The notes under the pieces were generated by a model. That model worked only from the letters and a program-made list of their open reading frames with translations, was not told the origin of the DNA and searched no databases. A stretch of 34,172 nt of DNA from an uncultured Lachnospiraceae bacterium. GTDB taxonomy: Bacteria > Bacillota > Clostridia > Lachnospirales > Lachnospiraceae. This document shows positions 7,911 through 15,994 of this stretch, piece after piece; within the stretch, counting starts at the first letter, position 1; the number at the start of each line of letters is the position of its first letter. A program made the translations under genes and the position numbers. The stretch spans positions 1-34,172 of the forward strand of contig CAJTOK010000040.1 of NCBI GenBank assembly GCA_910577825.1, written 5' to 3'.

Positions 7911-8612
7911 ATGGATAATAACAAATGCCTGGTTTCATGTGTTAAAGCTGGTCTTGGATATGATAACAGGGCGATTATAGAAGATTTTAACTTTGATGTC
8001 TATGAAGGGGACTATGTATGTGTAGTAGGTGAAAACGGTTCTGGCAAAAGTACGCTTATAAAGACTATACTCGGGCTTATTAAACCTGTAAGCGGGCATG
8101 TGGAACTGCATGATACTTTAAAAAGTGGTGCTATTGGCTATCTGCCGCAGCAGACACAGATACAGAAGCATTTCCCGGCAAGTGTTATGGAAGTTGTGGT
8201 ATCTGGCTGTTTAAACAGTATGAAATGGAAGCCTTTATTTGGCATTGCTGAAAAAAAAAGGGCATTGAAAAACCTTGACAGAATGGAAATACTGGATTTA
8301 AGGAATAAATGTTATGGAGAGCTTTCCGGCGGGCAGCAGCAAAGGGTACTTCTTGCCAGGGCGCTTTGTGCGGCAGAAAAAATACTTGTGCTTGATGAGC
8401 CTGTTACCGGGCTTGACCCAGCTGCCGCTTCTGCCCTTTACAGCATTTTACAAAGGTTAAATAATGAAGGAATGGCTATTGTAATGGTAACACACGATTT
8501 AAAGAACATTGTAAACAGGGCAGGCAAGATACTGCATATAAATGAAGGCGGGTATTTCTATGGGACGGTAAATGGATATATGGATTCAGATTACTCAAAA
8601 ATATTTGTTTAA
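7911..8612 (+). CDS. Metal ABC transporter ATP-binding protein, ZnuC/MntB type
   Basis: This is the ATPase subunit of a zinc- or manganese-type ABC importer. It has Walker A GENGSGKST (40-48), the Q-loop region YLPQQTQ, signature LSGGQQQR, Walker B ILVLDEP followed by VTGLDP, and the switch histidine in VTHDL. ATG 7911 is preferred because AAAGGATGG sits 8 bases upstream; longer in-frame starts run into the promoter itself. The 233-residue size matches ZnuC-like proteins. The permease gene follows after 44 bp. No binding protein and no Zur/MntR-type regulator gene is nearby, which is unusual for this transporter class. Zinc versus manganese cannot be decided here. Confidence 0.87.
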   Translation: MDNNKCLVSCVKAGLGYDNRAIIEDFNFDVYEGDYVCVVGENGSGKSTLIKTILGLIKPVSGHVELHDTLKSGAIGYLPQQTQIQKHFPASVMEVVVSGCLNSMKWKPLFGIAEKKRALKNLDRMEILDLRNKCYGELSGGQQQRVLLARALCAAEKILVLDEPVTGLDPAAASALYSILQRLNNEGMAIVMVTHDLKNIVNRAGKILHINEGGYFYGTVNGYMDSDYSKIFV

Positions 8613-8656
8613 AAAGTATTTATTGGAAAAATATAAAACAGAAAGAGGGGATTTTT

Positions 8657-9484
8657 ATGGAAGAGTTTATACGGATGATGTCATATCCATTTATTATAAG
8701 GGCTTTTATTGCAGGGATACTTGTATCATTATGCGCCGCCCTTCTTGGGGTAAGCCTTGTATTAAAACAATATTCAATGATTGGTGACGGGCTTTCACAT
8801 GTATCATATGGTGCGCTTTCAATCGCAGCTGCTTGTGGGATAGCCCCTCTTAAATTGTCAATACCGGTTGTTATAGCAGCTGCATTTATACTTTTAAGAA
8901 TGAATGAAAATGGTGTAATAAAGTCAGATGCTGCGGTTGCTGCAATGTCTGCATCTGCGCTGGCAATAGGTGTTACTGTAACTTCTTTTACTACAGGCAT
9001 GACTACAGATGTATGCAGTTATATGTTTGGCAGTATACTTGCAATGTCAAAGGATGATGTTGTTTTAAGCGTGATATTATCAGTTGTTGTACTTGTTTTG
9101 TTTATATTCTGTTACCATAGCATTTTTGCAGTAACATTTGATGAAAGTTTTGCAAGGGCAACAGGTGTAAAAGTTTCATTTTATAATACAATGATTTCAG
9201 TGCTTACAGCAGTAACTATTGTGCTTGGTATGCAGATGATGGGAGCAATGCTGGTTTCAAGCCTTATTATATTCCCGGCGCTTTCATCTATGAGGGTTTT
9301 TAAAAGTTTTAAGGGGGTAATGGTATCATCAGGGATTCTTGCAGTAGTATGTTTTTGTACAGGGATAATGGTTTCATATAATTATTCAACACCTGCTGGT
9401 GCAAGCGTAGTACTTGCGAACCTATGTGTATTTGTATTGTTCCTGGGGCTGCAGAAATTAAAGACAATAGTAAAGGCAGTATAA
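8657..9484 (+). CDS. Metal ABC transporter permease, ZnuB type (ABC-3 family)
   Basis: This is the membrane subunit of the zinc/manganese-type importer. It has about eight hydrophobic segments and the ABC-3 family landmarks: the early LLGVSLVLKQYSMIGDGLSHVSYGA stretch, the DESFARATGVKV loop that meets the ATPase, and MMGAMLVSSLIIFPALSS. A GAGGGGA site lies 6 bases before the ATG. The 275-residue length is normal. Together with the preceding gene it makes a transport core without a solute-binding protein; either a distant binding protein is used or the system is incomplete. The gene is followed by a nuclease-gene relic. Confidence 0.88.
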   Translation: MEEFIRMMSYPFIIRAFIAGILVSLCAALLGVSLVLKQYSMIGDGLSHVSYGALSIAAACGIAPLKLSIPVVIAAAFILLRMNENGVIKSDAAVAAMSASALAIGVTVTSFTTGMTTDVCSYMFGSILAMSKDDVVLSVILSVVVLVLFIFCYHSIFAVTFDESFARATGVKVSFYNTMISVLTAVTIVLGMQMMGAMLVSSLIIFPALSSMRVFKSFKGVMVSSGILAVVCFCTGIMVSYNYSTPAGASVVLANLCVFVLFLGLQKLKTIVKAV

Positions 9485-9599
9485 GCAAAAGAGGAAAGTG
9501 GTAAATTATAAGTCTGGGAAAATATTATGTATATAAAGGCTGAGAAAGAAACAGAGAAAATTGCAATAAAAATAAAAAAGTCATAATGTAATTGCGGGA

Positions 9600-9800
9600 C
9601 TTTGGAGGTTTTGATAATGCAATTATTATGGAATTTAAGGTATTTAATCCAAGGAAAGTCTTGAGGATACAGTGGAAAGTGTGTTAAAACAGATTTCTGA
9701 AAAAGATTATGATGCAGAACTGTTATCACATGGTATTATAAAAGACAGGATACGGCATTATAGGTTTGCATTTATGGGAAAAGAAGTTTTGATAAAATAA
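9600..9800 (+). pseudogene. Relic of an AAA-ATPase-like/PD-(D/E)XK nuclease-domain protein (C-terminus)
   Basis: The otherwise gene-free stretch 9485-9833 holds the C-terminal end of a protein from the AAA-ATPase-like family with a PD-(D/E)XK nuclease domain (DUF1703 type), common in Clostridia and Bacteroidetes. From 9613 one frame reads DNAIIMEFKVFNPRK, containing the E-F-K of the nuclease core. After a frameshift near 9659 the next frame continues LEDTVESVLKQISEKDYDAE, then reads RIRHYRFAFMGKEVLIK to a stop at 9798-9800, the usual family ending. An extra T near 9612 may be a second shift. The ATPase part is gone, so the gene is dead. Family recognition is from memory of the motif pattern. 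Confidence 0.75.
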
Positions 9801-9833
9801 GGGTTTTATGTTAAATAACAGGGAGCATGGTTT

Positions 9834-11552
9834 ATGGTAAGGATGTCACAGGTAAAAGTTCCTGTCCAGTCTCTTTTAAAGGTTCTGCCGCTGCAGAGTG
9901 CCAGGACAGGTATTATTACAGATGCAGAGGAGAGGCTTGTTATCCAGGCAGCGGCTAAGCTTCTTGGAATAAAGGCAGATGGGGTAAGGAATTTTGTTAT
10001 AAAAAAGAAATCACTGGATGCCAGGAAGAAAAGCCAGGAGAAGAATACTGTTTATTATATTTACCAGGCAGAGTTGAATTGTGATAATGAGCAGAGGCTG
10101 GTTAAGCGCTATGGAAGAAATGATGTTTTGTTTATTCCAGAAAATGAGAAGGAAAAGCTCACTGGCAGCATGGTTTCTTTTATTAACAGGAATATAAAGA
10201 ATGGTAATGCTTTATATTTAAATAGTAATAAAAATAAGCGTGTAGTTGTTGCAGGACTGGGCCCGGCCGGGCTTTTTGCTGCGCTTGTGCTTGCAAGGGC
10301 TGGTTTTAATCCTGTTGTAATTGAGAGAGGCAGGGAAGTTAAGGAGCGGCAGAGGATTGTTAATGGTTTCTGGAACGGTGAGGCGTTAAACCCTGAGTGC
10401 AATGTACAGTTTGGGGAGGGCGGGGCTGGTACGTTTTCGGATGGAAAGTTAAATACGCTTGTTAAAGATAAAGATGGTTTTAACCGTATGGTGTTAAAGA
10501 CTTTTGCAGAGTTTGGTGCACCTTCTGAAATTCTTTACCTGCAAAAGCCGCATATTGGCACGGACAGGCTGGCTGGTGTTGTGGAGGCAGTGCGTAATGA
10601 GATAATAAGGCTTGGCGGTAGTGTATATTTTAATACCAGGCTGGATAATTTTATATGTAAAGATGGCTGTGTAAGCGGGGTAAAAGTTACAAAGATTGAT
10701 GGAAATGGTACTGGTGTGGACGTGGAGGAGATAAGATGTTCACATCTGGTTCTTGCTATAGGCCATAGTGCACGTGATACGTTTTATAATCTTGACAGTA
10801 ATGGTCTTTATATAGAACCAAAGGCATTTGCAATAGGGGTGCGTATAGAGCACCCGCAGGATATTATTGGTTATGGACAGTATGGGGATTTATATAAGAA
10901 GCTTCCGCCTGCTGATTATAAATTATCTTATAATACTAAAGACGGGCATGGGGTGTATTCGTTCTGTATGTGCCCTGGCGGTTATGTTGTCAATGCTTCG
11001 TCAGAACCGGGGAGGCTTGTGGTAAATGGAATGAGTAATTATGCACGTGATGGCAGGAATGCAAACAGTGCTATAGTAGTTACTGTTTCACCTGGGGATT
11101 TTGGAGGACAGGGTGCGCTTGCAGGTATAGAGTTCCAGCGTAAGTGGGAAGAGGAAGCTTATAAACAGGCAGGTGGCAAAATTCCTGTGCAGCTTTTTGG
11201 GGATTTCTGTAATAATGTAAAAAGCACTGGTTTTGGCGGCATACTTCCTGATATAAAAGGCGGATATGGATTTGCAAATACAAGGGCTGTGCTGCCTGCT
11301 GTAGTGGGAAACCTTGTAGAAGAGGGCATTATACAGTTTGGAAAAAGGATTAAGGGCTATTCAAGGGAGGATGCAGTTATTTCAGGAATTGAAAGCAGGA
11401 CGTCTTCGCCTGTAAGGATTACACGTGGCAATGGGCTACAGGCAAATATACGTGGTATTTACCCGTGTGGGGAGGGGGCAGGCTATGCAGGCGGCATAAC
11501 TTCCGCAGCGGCGGACGGGATACGTGTGGCACTGGCAGTGATAAATTCATAA
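9834..11552 (+). CDS. FAD-dependent NAD(P)-type oxidoreductase of unknown substrate
   Basis: This belongs to the uncharacterised FAD-dependent dehydrogenases (COG2509 type). An N-terminal domain of about 130 residues begins with the family-typical VRMSQVKVP. The FAD-binding Rossmann motif follows (VVVAGLGPAGLFAALVLARAG, glycines at 141-146), then a conserved NPECNVQFGEGGAGTFSDGK segment, the LAIGHSARDTF stretch, and the C-terminal GEGAGYAGGITSAAADGIR that completes the flavin site. At 572 residues it is slightly longer than most members. GGGAG 8 bases before the ATG supports the start. The reaction is unknown. It is probably transcribed alone, since a terminator-like stem-loop follows. Confidence 0.85.
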   Translation: MVRMSQVKVPVQSLLKVLPLQSARTGIITDAEERLVIQAAAKLLGIKADGVRNFVIKKKSLDARKKSQEKNTVYYIYQAELNCDNEQRLVKRYGRNDVLFIPENEKEKLTGSMVSFINRNIKNGNALYLNSNKNKRVVVAGLGPAGLFAALVLARAGFNPVVIERGREVKERQRIVNGFWNGEALNPECNVQFGEGGAGTFSDGKLNTLVKDKDGFNRMVLKTFAEFGAPSEILYLQKPHIGTDRLAGVVEAVRNEIIRLGGSVYFNTRLDNFICKDGCVSGVKVTKIDGNGTGVDVEEIRCSHLVLAIGHSARDTFYNLDSNGLYIEPKAFAIGVRIEHPQDIIGYGQYGDLYKKLPPADYKLSYNTKDGHGVYSFCMCPGGYVVNASSEPGRLVVNGMSNYARDGRNANSAIVVTVSPGDFGGQGALAGIEFQRKWEEEAYKQAGGKIPVQLFGDFCNNVKSTGFGGILPDIKGGYGFANTRAVLPAVVGNLVEEGIIQFGKRIKGYSREDAVISGIESRTSSPVRITRGNGLQANIRGIYPCGEGAGYAGGITSAAADGIRVALAVINS

Positions 11553-11557
11553 TTATG

Positions 11558-11600
11558 GCTGTTTTTAAATAAGGTTTAAAAACAGCTTATTGCATCTTTA
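11558..11600 (+). terminator. Terminator after the FAD-dependent oxidoreductase gene
   Basis: GCTGTTTTTAAA (11558-11569) pairs perfectly with TTTAAAAACAGC (11575-11586), a 12-bp stem with a 5-base loop, followed by the T-rich TTATTGCATCTTT. Confidence 0.65.
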
Positions 11601-11625
11601 CATTTAGTGAAAGGATTTTATAAAA

Positions 11626-11847
11626 ATGAATGAAGAAAAAATTGCAAGGATTAATGAATTGTACCATAAATCAAAAAATGAGGGGCTTTCACCAGAGGAA
11701 GCAGAAGAGCAGCAGAAGCTTAGAAGTGAATATATTGCTTCTGTAAGAAATAATTTAAAGGGGCAGCTTGACAGTATAACGGTAGTGAATCCTGACGGGA
11801 CAAGCAGGAATTTAGGAGAGGAACATAAAAAAAGGACATTGCATTAA
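11626..11847 (+). CDS. DUF896 (YnzC-family) small protein
   Basis: This 73-residue protein matches the DUF896/YnzC family of Firmicutes, small helical-hairpin proteins of unknown function. The N-terminal KIARINELYHKSKNEGLSPE and the EEQQKLRSEYIASVRNNLKG stretch are the family hallmark, and the C-terminal tail is charged and probably disordered. AAAGGA precedes the ATG by about 10 bases. The next gene starts 4 bp after its stop, so the two are likely co-transcribed. Confidence 0.88.
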   Translation: MNEEKIARINELYHKSKNEGLSPEEAEEQQKLRSEYIASVRNNLKGQLDSITVVNPDGTSRNLGEEHKKRTLH

Positions 11848-11851
11848 TTAA

Positions 11852-12424
11852 ATGAAAATGGATAATATAAATAAAAGTATTTTACGTGACAGGATAAAGA
11901 AGCTGCGGGCAGGCATGGCATTACAGGAAAAGCAGGAAAAGGACAGGCTTTTATATAATAATATTATATCTTCGGGTGTTTTGGATAATGTAAGGCAGGT
12001 ATATATTTTTGTATCATATGGTACAGAGGTGGATACAAAAGCAGTTATAGAAATGCTTTTACGTGCACAATGCTATGAGGTCTGTGTGCCACGTGTCCAT
12101 GGAAGTGAAATGGAGTTTTACAGGATAAATGATTTGTCGGATTTAACGTCTGGTTATAATGGGATATTAGAGCCTGTATGTGGCAATCCTGTTTTGCATT
12201 GTAATGGGATAATGTTTTTGCCAGGGCTTGTTTTTGATATATACCATGGACGTGCAGGGTATGGCGGGGGATTTTATGACAGGTATCTTTACAGGCACAG
12301 GGAAGACAATATTTATAAGATTGGGTTAGCATATGATTTCCAGGTATTAAAGGAAGAAAAAATTGATATGGAAGCGCATGATGTAAGGCCGGATATTATA
12401 ATTACAGAAAAGGCAGTATATTAG
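11852..12424 (+). CDS. 5-formyltetrahydrofolate cyclo-ligase
   Basis: This enzyme converts 5-formyltetrahydrofolate to 5,10-methenyltetrahydrofolate with ATP, returning the storage form of folate to one-carbon metabolism. The C-terminal nucleotide/phosphate-binding motif GYGGGFYDRYL (136-146) is diagnostic. The LRDRIKKLRAGM start, the VSYGTEVDTKAVI segment and the VPRVHGSEMEFY stretch also fit. It is 190 residues, the normal length. ATG 11852 is used; ATG 11858 is an equally possible start because no strong ribosome site separates them. The gene lies 4 bp after the DUF896 gene. Confidence 0.9.
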   Translation: MKMDNINKSILRDRIKKLRAGMALQEKQEKDRLLYNNIISSGVLDNVRQVYIFVSYGTEVDTKAVIEMLLRAQCYEVCVPRVHGSEMEFYRINDLSDLTSGYNGILEPVCGNPVLHCNGIMFLPGLVFDIYHGRAGYGGGFYDRYLYRHREDNIYKIGLAYDFQVLKEEKIDMEAHDVRPDIIITEKAVY

Positions 12425-12600
12425 TGGAAAAGAAGCAGAAATATTTTAGAATGAACACAGTTTCTTCAAAAATTAAACACAACTGATACATAATTGGATG
12501 TTAATATAGGTATTGTAAACAGGAACAAGCCAGAAAGAAACAAAAATGAAGTAACTTTTTGATATTATATATCCAGTGTTTAGTGAAAGGGGAAATTATT

Positions 12601-13911
12601 ATGAAGAATAACTTTTTAAAAATTACTACTTATGCAGCGGTTTTTGGAATTATTGGCGGAATGAGTTTTGAAGGTGTAACATATGTTTCAGACAAGTTAA
12701 TGAACAGGACAGCAGTGGAAAGCCCTGAAAGGGTAAATGATAACCAGGAAGAGGATAAAACAGCTGTTAATAATAATAACAGTAATACAGCTGTTAACCA
12801 GGTGCAGTCTATGTCAAGTTCTGATGGTGTGTCAGATGTAGTTGAGGATGTGCTTCCTTCATTAGTTGCAATAGATGTTACGGCAACACAGACAAAGACA
12901 GATTTTTTTGGCAGGACTTATGAACAGAATGTTCCTGGAAGTGGTTCGGGGATAATTGTTGGCAAAGATGATAATTATCTTTATGTTGCTACTAATAACC
13001 ATGTCGTTGCAGATGCGGATAAGGTTTCTGTTAAGTTTTATGATGATAAAGTGTATGATGCAGTAGTTAAAGGTACAGATTCTACAGCGGATATTGCAGT
13101 TGCAGCACTTGCGCTTAAAGATATTTCTGCAGGAACTATGGAGAAGATAAAGGTTGCAAAGTTAGGTGATTCTGATAGTGTAAAAGTAGGGCAGCAGGCA
13201 ATAGCAATAGGTAATGCACTGGGTTATGGAACATCTGTAACGGTTGGCTATATTAGTGCAAAGGACAGGGAAGTACAAAGTGAAGATGCCAATATGAAGC
13301 TTATGCAGACAGATGCTGCTATTAACCCTGGCAACAGTGGCGGTGCACTTGTTGATATTAATGGTGCAGTAATAGGGATTAATTCAGCTAAGTATGCTGA
13401 TACTGAGGTTGAGGGGATGGGGTTTGCAATTCCAATTAATGTTGCAACTCCTATTATTAAGAATATTATTGATGCAGAAGAAGTTCCAGAAGAAGAGGCT
13501 GCTTATCTTGGAATTGTAGCAGGGAAGGACATTCCTTCTGAATATGCAGAATATTACAATTTCCCAGAGGGTGTATTTGTAGATGAGGTTACGGAAGATG
13601 CACCAGCATATAAAGCAGGTATTAAAAGGGGTGATTTTATTGTAAAGTTTAACGGAATGGAAGTTAAGACAATGGAAAGCCTGCAGGAAAAGCTGGCACT
13701 CTGTAAAGCTGGCAAGAAAGTAGAAGTTGTAGTAAAGAGGGCTGATAATGGGGAATATATAGAAAAGACTGTAGAAGTTACCCTTGGCAAAAAGCCAGAT
13801 GCCCAAAGTTCTGCTGGTACACCTTCAGCAGATAATAATTCTTCTAATAATGGCGTGCCATATAGCAGTGGAAATTCTTTTAATGGAAATAGTGGAAACT
13901 TCTTGCAATAA
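12601..13911 (+). CDS. HtrA/DegP-like serine protease with PDZ domain
   Basis: This is a membrane-anchored quality-control protease. Residues 8-26 are a single hydrophobic anchor after a short basic N-terminus, so the catalytic part faces outward. A low-complexity Asn/Thr/Val linker (40-80) precedes the trypsin-like domain, whose triad is His134 (ATNNHVV), Asp164 (TADIAV) and Ser246 (NPGNSGGAL). One PDZ domain follows at about residues 310-400 (EDAPAYKAGIKRGDFIVKFNG), then a Ser/Asn/Gly-rich tail. ATG 12601 is chosen over an upstream ATG at 12559 because AAAGGGG sits 8 bases before it. The product is 436 residues. The 175-bp gap upstream shows no promoter I would defend. Confidence 0.92.
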   Translation: MKNNFLKITTYAAVFGIIGGMSFEGVTYVSDKLMNRTAVESPERVNDNQEEDKTAVNNNNSNTAVNQVQSMSSSDGVSDVVEDVLPSLVAIDVTATQTKTDFFGRTYEQNVPGSGSGIIVGKDDNYLYVATNNHVVADADKVSVKFYDDKVYDAVVKGTDSTADIAVAALALKDISAGTMEKIKVAKLGDSDSVKVGQQAIAIGNALGYGTSVTVGYISAKDREVQSEDANMKLMQTDAAINPGNSGGALVDINGAVIGINSAKYADTEVEGMGFAIPINVATPIIKNIIDAEEVPEEEAAYLGIVAGKDIPSEYAEYYNFPEGVFVDEVTEDAPAYKAGIKRGDFIVKFNGMEVKTMESLQEKLALCKAGKKVEVVVKRADNGEYIEKTVEVTLGKKPDAQSSAGTPSADNNSSNNGVPYSSGNSFNGNSGNFLQ

Positions 13912-13931
13912 TTTAAGTATTATGGTATTAT
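13903..13931 (+). promoter_or_regulatory. Promoter of rpsO
   Basis: TTGCAA (13903-13908) and TATTAT (13926-13931) are 17 bases apart; the -35 box overlaps the last codons and stop of the htrA-like gene. Transcription would start near 13938, giving a leader of about 105 bases. Confidence 0.65.
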
Positions 13932-13937
13932 ACAAAA

Positions 13938-14043
13938 GTTGTAAAAACCGCTGCCCAGGATTTGGACACTCCGCCCAGTCCTTAGCAGCAGGAAAAGAGC
14001 TGCCTGTATGGAATATATACAAGGCTTATATTAGGAGGAAATT
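13938..14043 (+). promoter_or_regulatory. rpsO 5' leader, candidate autoregulatory structure
   Basis: The leader contains GCTGC (13950-13954), GCAGC (13985-13989) and GCTGC (13999-14003). The middle element can pair with either neighbour, giving two mutually exclusive helices; GGAC/GTCC (13964-13967 with 13978-13981) strengthens the first. S15 proteins commonly repress their own mRNA through leader structures, so a protein-controlled switch is plausible. A strong AGGAGG lies just before the start codon. Confidence 0.55.
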
Positions 14044-14319
14044 ATGATTAGTAAAGAAAAGAAAGCAGAGATTATTAAGGCTTATGGACGTACACCAGAG
14101 GACACAGGTTCTCCTGAAGTGCAGATTGCGTTACTTACAGAGCGTATTGTTGAACTTAATGAGCATTTAAAGGTTAATAAGAAAGACCACCATTCAAGGC
14201 GCGGGCTTCTGAAAATGGTTGGACAGAGGCGTAACTTCCTTGCTTATTTAAAAAGGAAAGACCTTGAAGCATACCGTGCACTTATCGGAAGATTAGGTTT
14301 AAGGGATGTTATTAAATAA
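14044..14319 (+). CDS. rpsO: 30S ribosomal protein S15
   Basis: S15 binds 16S rRNA early in assembly of the small-subunit platform. The sequence is a full match to the family: YGRTPEDTGSPEVQIALLTERI, then LKVNKKDHHSRRGLLKMVGQRRNFLAYLKRKD with the conserved HHSRRGL and RR residues that touch rRNA. It is 91 residues. AGGAGG lies 5 bases before the ATG. It has its own promoter and leader and is followed by a strong terminator, so it is a single-gene unit. Confidence 0.97.
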   Translation: MISKEKKAEIIKAYGRTPEDTGSPEVQIALLTERIVELNEHLKVNKKDHHSRRGLLKMVGQRRNFLAYLKRKDLEAYRALIGRLGLRDVIK

Positions 14320-14360
14320 TTTCTATGTTTTAGCTGGTTTATTAGTATTAATGTAAACCT

Positions 14361-14390
14361 GGCAGGCTTATACAGCCTGCCTTTTTATTT
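14361..14390 (+). terminator. Terminator of rpsO
   Basis: GGCAGGCT (14361-14368) pairs with AGCCTGCC (14374-14381), 8 bp with a 5-base loop, followed by TTTTTATTT. A classic intrinsic terminator. Confidence 0.9.
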
Positions 14391-14438
14391 GGGATTGTTC
14401 TATGCTAACTGCCTGTTATAAACGAAAGGACTTTATTT

Positions 14439-15770
14439 ATGAATTATGACTTGACTCAGGGAAGTATTATAAAAAAGCTGCTAAAATTTTCATTTCCAAT
14501 TATGGCAGGAAATATACTCCAGCAGCTTTATAATGTGGTGGATACGCTGGTTGTTGGGCGGTTTCTAGGAAAAAACGCGCTGGCAGCAGTGGGTTCTTCT
14601 TACACGCTGATGGTTTTTGTAACTTCGGTTATTTTAGGACTTTGTATGGGCAGCAGTGCTTTCTTCTCTATACAGTTTGGCAGGCATGATTATGATAAAC
14701 TGGAAAAAGGTATTTATATATCATTTTTAATGATTGGAATTGTCACAATAACATTAAATATTTTGGTTTATACAGGTATTTATTGGATTTTTGTATTTCT
14801 TCATGTTCCTGATGAAGTAGTGCCATTTATGAAGGAGTATCTACTCTGGATATTTGCAGGAATTGTGGCAACTTTTTTGTATAATTTTGTGGCAAATTTT
14901 ATGCGTGCTCTTGGAAATTCGCTGATACCCCTTTGGTTTTTAGGCGTGTCAGCTGTACTTAACATTTTTCTGGATTTGTTCTTTATCAGGGTTTTGATGT
15001 GGGGCGTTGGCGGAGCAGCGGCCGCTACAGTAATTTCGCAGTATGTGGCAGGAACTGGTATTTTGGTTTATTGTATGAAGAAATATCCTGAAGTACGGAT
15101 AAAGAGGGAAAACAGGCACTGGAACCAGGAGATTTTCAAAGAATTAACTAGGCTGTCATCGCTGACATGTCTCCAGCAGTCAGTTATGAATTTTGGTATT
15201 TTAATGGTCCAGGGGCTTGTTAACCGTTTTGGTTCTGTGGTAATGGCTGCTTTTGCGGCGGCAGTGAAAATTGATTCTTTTGCTTACTCGCCAGTCCAGG
15301 ATTTTGGCAACGCATTTTCAACTTATGTGGCACAAAATTATGGCGCTAGGAAATTTGGAAGAATCCGTAAAGGTATGGGAAATGCAGTAATTTGTACATT
15401 AATATTTTGTTTTGTGATTTCTGCTTTGGTAGCTGGATTTGCAAAACCGCTAATGTCATTGTTTCTTGATGCGGACAGTGCAGAGGCAGTTGCTGTGGGA
15501 GCGGGCTATCTACGCATTGAAGGGTCATTTTATTTTGGCATTGGGCTGTTATTTTTGTTCTATGGATATTTTCGCGCAGCCAGTAAGCCTGGAATTTCAT
15601 TAATTCTTACAGTGATATCTCTTGGAATGCGTGTTTTTTTGGCATATTTTTTATCTGGCATAGAAGAAATTGGTGTGACAGGCATTTGGATGTCTGTGCC
15701 AATTGGGTGGATTTTGGCAGATGTGGCAGGACTGTGGTTCTATCAAAAAAATATCAAGAAAGATTTTTAA
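14439..15770 (+). CDS. MATE-family efflux transporter
   Basis: This is a multidrug and toxin extrusion type exporter driven by a proton or sodium gradient. It has twelve hydrophobic segments over 443 residues in two related halves. The N-terminus (GSIIKKLLKFSFPIMAGNILQQLYNVVDTLVVGRFLG) is the typical first helix pair of the NorM/DinF-like group, and FMRALGNSLIPLWFLGVSAVLNIFLDLFFI is also characteristic. AAAGGA is 9 bases before the ATG. It lies between the rpsO terminator and an insertion sequence and is probably a single gene. The substrate is unknown. Confidence 0.9.
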   Translation: MNYDLTQGSIIKKLLKFSFPIMAGNILQQLYNVVDTLVVGRFLGKNALAAVGSSYTLMVFVTSVILGLCMGSSAFFSIQFGRHDYDKLEKGIYISFLMIGIVTITLNILVYTGIYWIFVFLHVPDEVVPFMKEYLLWIFAGIVATFLYNFVANFMRALGNSLIPLWFLGVSAVLNIFLDLFFIRVLMWGVGGAAAATVISQYVAGTGILVYCMKKYPEVRIKRENRHWNQEIFKELTRLSSLTCLQQSVMNFGILMVQGLVNRFGSVVMAAFAAAVKIDSFAYSPVQDFGNAFSTYVAQNYGARKFGRIRKGMGNAVICTLIFCFVISALVAGFAKPLMSLFLDADSAEAVAVGAGYLRIEGSFYFGIGLLFLFYGYFRAASKPGISLILTVISLGMRVFLAYFLSGIEEIGVTGIWMSVPIGWILADVAGLWFYQKNIKKDF

Positions 15771-15864
15771 GTGTTGATTAATACTTATTGTTTAATTTGT
15801 TCGTTGGATTACTATAGAAATAATGAAAACAGAACTTTTGATTACCTTTTTGTTTTGTAAGATA

Positions 15865-15873
15865 TGAAAAGAC
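15865..15873 (+). repeat. Left target-site duplication of the insertion sequence
   Basis: TGAAAAGAC directly abuts the left inverted repeat and recurs exactly at 17346-17354 on the right, a 9-bp target duplication, within the 8-10 bp range of ISAs1 elements. Confidence 0.88.
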
Positions 15874-15935
15874 CAGGATAACCGCATAAAATAAATATTT
15901 TGTAAAACCAGATAATATATAAAAATTTTATTCAT

Positions 15936-15964
15936 TTTCCAGGATTGTATATTTCTGGTATAAT
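15936..15964 (+). promoter_or_regulatory. Transposase promoter
   Basis: TTTCCA (15936-15941) and a perfect TATAAT (15959-15964) are 17 bases apart, 30 bases before the transposase ATG and inside the element. Confidence 0.6.
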
Positions 15965-15994
15965 CTTTAATAAAAATTATACCAGGAGGGAATT

